The position numbers and the translations under genes are program-made. Shown here in pieces: positions 14,393-17,066 of a stretch of 17,066 nt of DNA. Location: the NCBI GenBank assembly GCA_934636425.1, contig CAKUAV010000055.1, positions 1-17,066 on the forward strand. Reading direction: 5' to 3'. The stretch comes from an uncultured Clostridia bacterium. GTDB taxonomy: Bacteria > Bacillota > Clostridia > Christensenellales > Aristaeellaceae. A model generated the notes under the pieces. It did no database searches and was not told the origin of the DNA. It saw only the letters and a list, made by a program, of their open reading frames with translations. Every line of letters begins with the position of its first letter. Position 1 is the first letter of the stretch.

Positions 14393-15082
14393 TCACAGCA
14401 GCGCCCGCAGAGTGATGTAGACGGCTGGAATCAGCATCGCGGGCAGCATATTGCCGACGCGAACGCGCTCCTTTGTCGCGCCCAGCATATTCAGGCTCAG
14501 CCCGATGATGAGCAGGCTGCCCGTCGCGCTCATTTCAAGAATCGCCGCATCGGAGAGAAAATTGCCCAATCCCATGGCCAGCAGCGCAATGCCGCCCTGA
14601 TAAATCGTCAGCGGCACGATCGAGAGAACCACGCCCATGCCCCACGACGAGGCGAATATCAGCGCTGACACGCCGTCCAATATCGACTTGGCCAGCAGCG
14701 TGTCGGCCTTGTTCTGAAAGCCCGCCTCCAGCGAACCCACGATGGCCATCGAGCCGACGCAGAACAAAAGCGTCGCGTTGATAAAGCCCTTTGAAAAGCC
14801 GTCGTCATTGCGAGCCAGCTTTTTCTGTGCCCACGCGCCCAGTCTTTCCAGACGATCCTCGATGCGAATCAGCTCGCCGATCACCGTGCCCAGCACAATT
14901 GAAATGATCACCAGCATGATGTTCTGCGTTTTGATCGCGCCCGAAATGCCGATCAGCAGCACGCACAGCCCCAATCCTGTGTTGATCGAATCGCTCAGCC
15001 GCTTCGGAATGCCGCCCCTCAATCGGCTGCCGATCACACCGCCCGCAAACACCGCAATCGCATTGACCCATACGCCCAGCAT
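14393..15082 (-). CDS. DUF554 family integral membrane protein (YdfK/YqgA-like), 229 aa
   Basis: This is a polytopic membrane protein with about seven hydrophobic segments and glycine-rich packing motifs. Family marks are the start MLGVWVNAIAVFAGGVIGS, the NTGLGLCVLLIGISGAI segment (34-50), LGTVIGELI (64-72), and FCVGSMAIVGSLEAGF (107-122). The function of DUF554 proteins (B. subtilis YdfK, E. coli YqgA) is not established; a transport role is only a suggestion. The length of 229 is typical. Start 15082 is supported by GGAAGGA 9 bases upstream; an alternative ATG at 15118 overlaps the stop of the glycosylase gene (TGATG) and would add 12 residues (MWKICNAEGWTD) not typical of the family. It lies between ogg and the Nudix gene in one tight minus-strand cluster. 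Confidence 0.92.
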   Translation of the reverse strand: MLGVWVNAIAVFAGGVIGSRLRGGIPKRLSDSINTGLGLCVLLIGISGAIKTQNIMLVIISIVLGTVIGELIRIEDRLERLGAWAQKKLARNDDGFSKGFINATLLFCVGSMAIVGSLEAGFQNKADTLLAKSILDGVSALIFASSWGMGVVLSIVPLTIYQGGIALLAMGLGNFLSDAAILEMSATGSLLIIGLSLNMLGATKERVRVGNMLPAMLIPAVYITLRALL

Positions 15083-15117
15083 ATCCGTCCATCCTTCCGC
15101 ATTACAGATTTTCCACA

Positions 15118-15960
15118 TCAATCGAGCTTCAGCAGCCCCAGCCGCGCGCAGTGAAACAGGCTCTGCTGGATCAATCCCGCGTCGTTTCCAAACATATCGC
15201 GCGCCGCGCGGCGAATTTCCGCCTTGCCCGCCGTTTCCGGCACGAACCATTTTTTCATCAGCCGCTCGACCCACACGTCCACCGGAAAGGCCATGCTCTG
15301 CCCCATGCCGAAGAGCTGCACGCAGTCCGCCACCTTATCGCCCACGCCGCTGAGCGTCAAAAGCCGCTTATGCGCCTCCTCATAGGGCAGCGCGGCGACG
15401 GCCTGCAAATCGAAGCCGTCCCGCACGCGCGCGGCCGTATCGATCAGATAGGGCGCGCGATAGCCGCATCCCATTGCGCGCAGCGCTTCCTCATCGGTTT
15501 CAGCCAGCCGCTCGGGCGTTGGAAACGCGCCGTCCACACCCAGCGTGTCGATCAGGCGGGCGACAATCCCGCGAATCCTCGGCACATTGTTGTTGGCCGA
15601 CACGATGAACGCAACCAGCGCCTCCCATGCCGGCTGATTGAGCACACGCAGTCCGGGCAGCCGCCTCATCGCGCGATAGGCCATGTCGTAATCCCGCACG
15701 CGCTCGGCCAGGCGGCTGTAATCGCGCGCCAGATCGAAATAGCGGATCCAGAACGGCTCGTCCCCCGCCGCGCAGCCCTCCAGCAGAAAGCCGTCCTCAC
15801 GGGGGACGAGCCGCGCGCGCCGTCCGGCCGTCACGCCGCAGAACGCGCCGCCCTCCTCGCGCCAATGGAACACCTGCGCGCTGTCGATCAGCGTGAGCCG
15901 CGCGTCGAAATCCACGCCGCGAAAGCGCGCGCTGTTTTCGTCAAGGCGTTCAATGTTCAT
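15118..15960 (-). CDS. ogg: 8-oxoguanine DNA glycosylase/AP lyase, OGG1 type, 280 aa
   Basis: This enzyme excises 8-oxoguanine from DNA and can nick the abasic site. An OGG-type N-terminal domain (about 1-110; AQVFHWREEGGAFCGV, WIRYFDL) precedes an HhH-GPD domain. Active-site features are SANNNVPRIR (121-130, the NNN wedge), LSGVGDKVADC (203-213) with Schiff-base Lys209, and PVDVWVERL (226-234) with Asp228. The two-domain layout and about 280-aa length match bacterial OGG1 proteins such as the Clostridium enzyme. ATG 15960 has AGGTGAT just upstream; the stop at 15118-15120 is followed closely by the DUF554 gene. No iron-sulphur cluster cysteine motif is present, which argues against MutY or Nth. 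Confidence 0.93.
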   Translation of the reverse strand: MNIERLDENSARFRGVDFDARLTLIDSAQVFHWREEGGAFCGVTAGRRARLVPREDGFLLEGCAAGDEPFWIRYFDLARDYSRLAERVRDYDMAYRAMRRLPGLRVLNQPAWEALVAFIVSANNNVPRIRGIVARLIDTLGVDGAFPTPERLAETDEEALRAMGCGYRAPYLIDTAARVRDGFDLQAVAALPYEEAHKRLLTLSGVGDKVADCVQLFGMGQSMAFPVDVWVERLMKKWFVPETAGKAEIRRAARDMFGNDAGLIQQSLFHCARLGLLKLD

Positions 15961-16005
15961 GCTATCACCTGCGCTTATTTTTACAAACCGGCATTATCCA
16001 CTGTT

Positions 16006-16818
16006 TCAGAGAATACCCGTTCCAAATATTTCCAGGCAGCGCCGCCTGTCAATTCCATCCTCTGCGCGCCAATGGTTGAGCGGATATTGAAAATCGTTCG
16101 TATTCTCCTCCGGAGACCTTCCATATTCGTCAGCGAACAACGCGCCGTATCCCGGAAATCCTTTGGCCGCCAGTATTCCACATATCCCAAGAATACCCAG
16201 CAGCGTGCCAAGCTCCGCAACATTGCTTTTCAGGATTTTCTGCCTGCTGATCTGTTTTCTCAACGCTCCGGCCTTTTCCCTCGGCTCCAGCAGACTCACA
16301 CATTGAAAAATGCGATTGAGGATGCGATAATCCTCGTCTGATGGGGTCACCTTTGGAAGCCTTAGAAACTGTTCCAGGTCAAACAGGGCATAATCAAGCT
16401 GATCATGCCGCACGCCTCCCCATTTATAGCGTTCAAAGTTGAATGCGTTATATGGATTATCATATTCGTTCTTCGGCTGTTCATTGGCGTACCATCCGCA
16501 CAGATAGCAGTGAACGGGATTGATGCACTCGTGTCTGGGAATCGCTGCGGCATAATAATAGCTTCCAAGTGCGGAGCGAAACTCCAGCCTTCTCGTTGAC
16601 AGGCTGAAAAGAAAGGCGTCCGAAACGTTCCTTGCATCGATTTGACTCAAAACATCCGCCAATCTGTTCAGAGTCTCCCTGTGCGTTCTGTCATTTGGAA
16701 AATCAAACAAATATCCGGTGCTTTTGGCGTGTTCCAGATCCCCAGCCGAAAGCGTTCCTCTGTTCCATTGCCCCTTTGACCAATACAGAGAAAACAGTAT
16801 CTGCTGTCCGCTCTTCAT
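16006..16818 (-). CDS. Conserved hypothetical protein of unknown function, 270 aa
   Basis: This is a credible gene: GGAG lies 8 bases before ATG 16816-16818, codon use fits a real protein, and it sits between two recognised genes. I do not recognise the family with certainty. What can be seen: a soluble, aromatic-rich protein with no signal peptide. A Cys/His-containing segment occurs at about 95-107 (HECINPVHCYLCGWY), followed by FNFERYKWGGVRHDQLDYALFD (about 126-147), which looks like the most conserved-type core. The C-terminus has a small hydrophobic patch (LGTLLGILGICGILAAKGFPGYG, about 202-224), too Gly-rich and short to be a clear transmembrane helix. It begins 29 bases after the rpmA terminator and ends 45 bases before ogg. 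GC content is visibly lower than in its neighbours, which may hint at later acquisition. Confidence 0.75.
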   Translation of the reverse strand: MKSGQQILFSLYWSKGQWNRGTLSAGDLEHAKSTGYLFDFPNDRTHRETLNRLADVLSQIDARNVSDAFLFSLSTRRLEFRSALGSYYYAAAIPRHECINPVHCYLCGWYANEQPKNEYDNPYNAFNFERYKWGGVRHDQLDYALFDLEQFLRLPKVTPSDEDYRILNRIFQCVSLLEPREKAGALRKQISRQKILKSNVAELGTLLGILGICGILAAKGFPGYGALFADEYGRSPEENTNDFQYPLNHWRAEDGIDRRRCLEIFGTGIL

Positions 16819-16847
16819 TTATCTTTCTCCACAATTCGCACAGATTG

Positions 16848-16880
16848 GAAAAACCCGCCCGGATGTTACTCCGAGCGGGC
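16848..16880 (-). terminator. Rho-independent terminator of rpmA
   Basis: On the minus strand CCCGCTCGG pairs with CCGGGCGGG (one G-T pair) around an 8-base loop, followed by TTTTTCC. It starts about 17 bases after the rpmA stop codon. Confidence 0.9.
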
Positions 16881-16896
16881 CAATAATCACAATGGA

Positions 16897-17066
16897 TTAT
16901 TCCGCAGCAACCTCAGCCTTCGGATAGATGCTGACCTGCTTGCGCTTCTTGTCCTTGCGCTCAAACTTGACGATGCCGTCAATCTTGGCGTAAAGCGTGT
17001 CGTCATCGCCGATGCCCACGTTCAGGCCGGGGTGGATGACGGTGCCGCGCTGACGAACAAGAATAT
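16897..17066 (-). CDS. rpmA: 50S ribosomal protein L27, C-terminal part (partial)
   Basis: The gene continues past the right edge of the window. The visible 56 codons give LVRQRGTVIHPGLNVGIGDD, then TLYAKIDGIVKFERKDKKRK, ending VSIYPKAEVAAE. This is the diagnostic core and tail of bacterial L27, which sits near the peptidyl transferase centre of the large subunit. The stop is TAA at 16897-16899 on the minus strand. In Bacillota rpmA normally follows rplU and a Prp-type peptidase gene; those would lie to the right. The N-terminus that in Firmicutes is often processed is not visible. Confidence 0.97.
   Translation of the reverse strand, partial: ILVRQRGTVIHPGLNVGIGDDDTLYAKIDGIVKFERKDKKRKQVSIYPKAEVAAE

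Noticed and set aside
15151..16341. Plus-strand open frame of 396 codons over ogg and the hypothetical gene.
   Set aside because: It crosses two real minus-strand genes and their gap, and its product is Arg/His/Gln-rich without recognisable domains.

Overview
The window reads as chromosomal DNA from a GC-rich, anaerobic, probably gut-associated member of the Bacillota (class Clostridia). The grounds are strong AGGAGG-type ribosome binding sites, intrinsic GC-stem/T-run terminators, a Clostridia-style OGG1-type glycosylase, a BIG2-repeat secreted protein with an NlpC/P60-like end, and a hexuronate (UxuA) pathway. A Christensenellales/Aristaeellaceae-like lineage is only a guess from style. I see no IS element, prophage, CRISPR array, tRNA or rRNA.

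Region 1 (1-5416, + strand) is the downstream part of a membrane operon. It holds the C-terminal end of one proton-translocating antiporter-like subunit, two near-equal-sized subunits (491 and 492 aa) and a long NuoL/MrpA-like subunit (717 aa). A strong terminator closes it. All three complete subunits keep the acidic and lysine residues of the complex I/Mrp proton path. At least four such subunits in tandem exceeds the two of a classical Mrp antiporter and the three of complex I. No redox or quinone-module subunit is visible inside the window.

Region 2 (5486-10477) begins with a small lipoprotein gene that converges, stop codon against stop codon, on a minus-strand pair: an AraC-type regulator followed by a calcineurin-like phosphoesterase with an InlB/Flg_new-like N-terminus. 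Divergent from araC runs uxuA (mannonate dehydratase) and an SDR oxidoreductase that probably supplies the fructuronate reductase (UxuB) step. A perfect terminator follows. The shared 154-bp intergenic region carries a good promoter for uxuA and a small inverted repeat placed where an activator could bind.

Region 3 (10648-13690) is a stand-alone unit with its own extended -10 promoter and a 15-bp-stem terminator. It encodes a 967-aa exported protein with eight BIG2 Ig-like domains and a C-terminal cysteine-peptidase/amidase-like domain.

Region 4 (13866-17066, - strand) reads from the right: the end of rpmA (ribosomal protein L27) with a terminator, a 270-aa protein of unknown function, then a tightly packed ogg - DUF554 membrane protein - Nudix hydrolase cluster. 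Ogg and the Nudix enzyme could together deal with oxidised guanine, but that link is an inference. The 13691-13865 stretch between the two converging units has no assignable gene.
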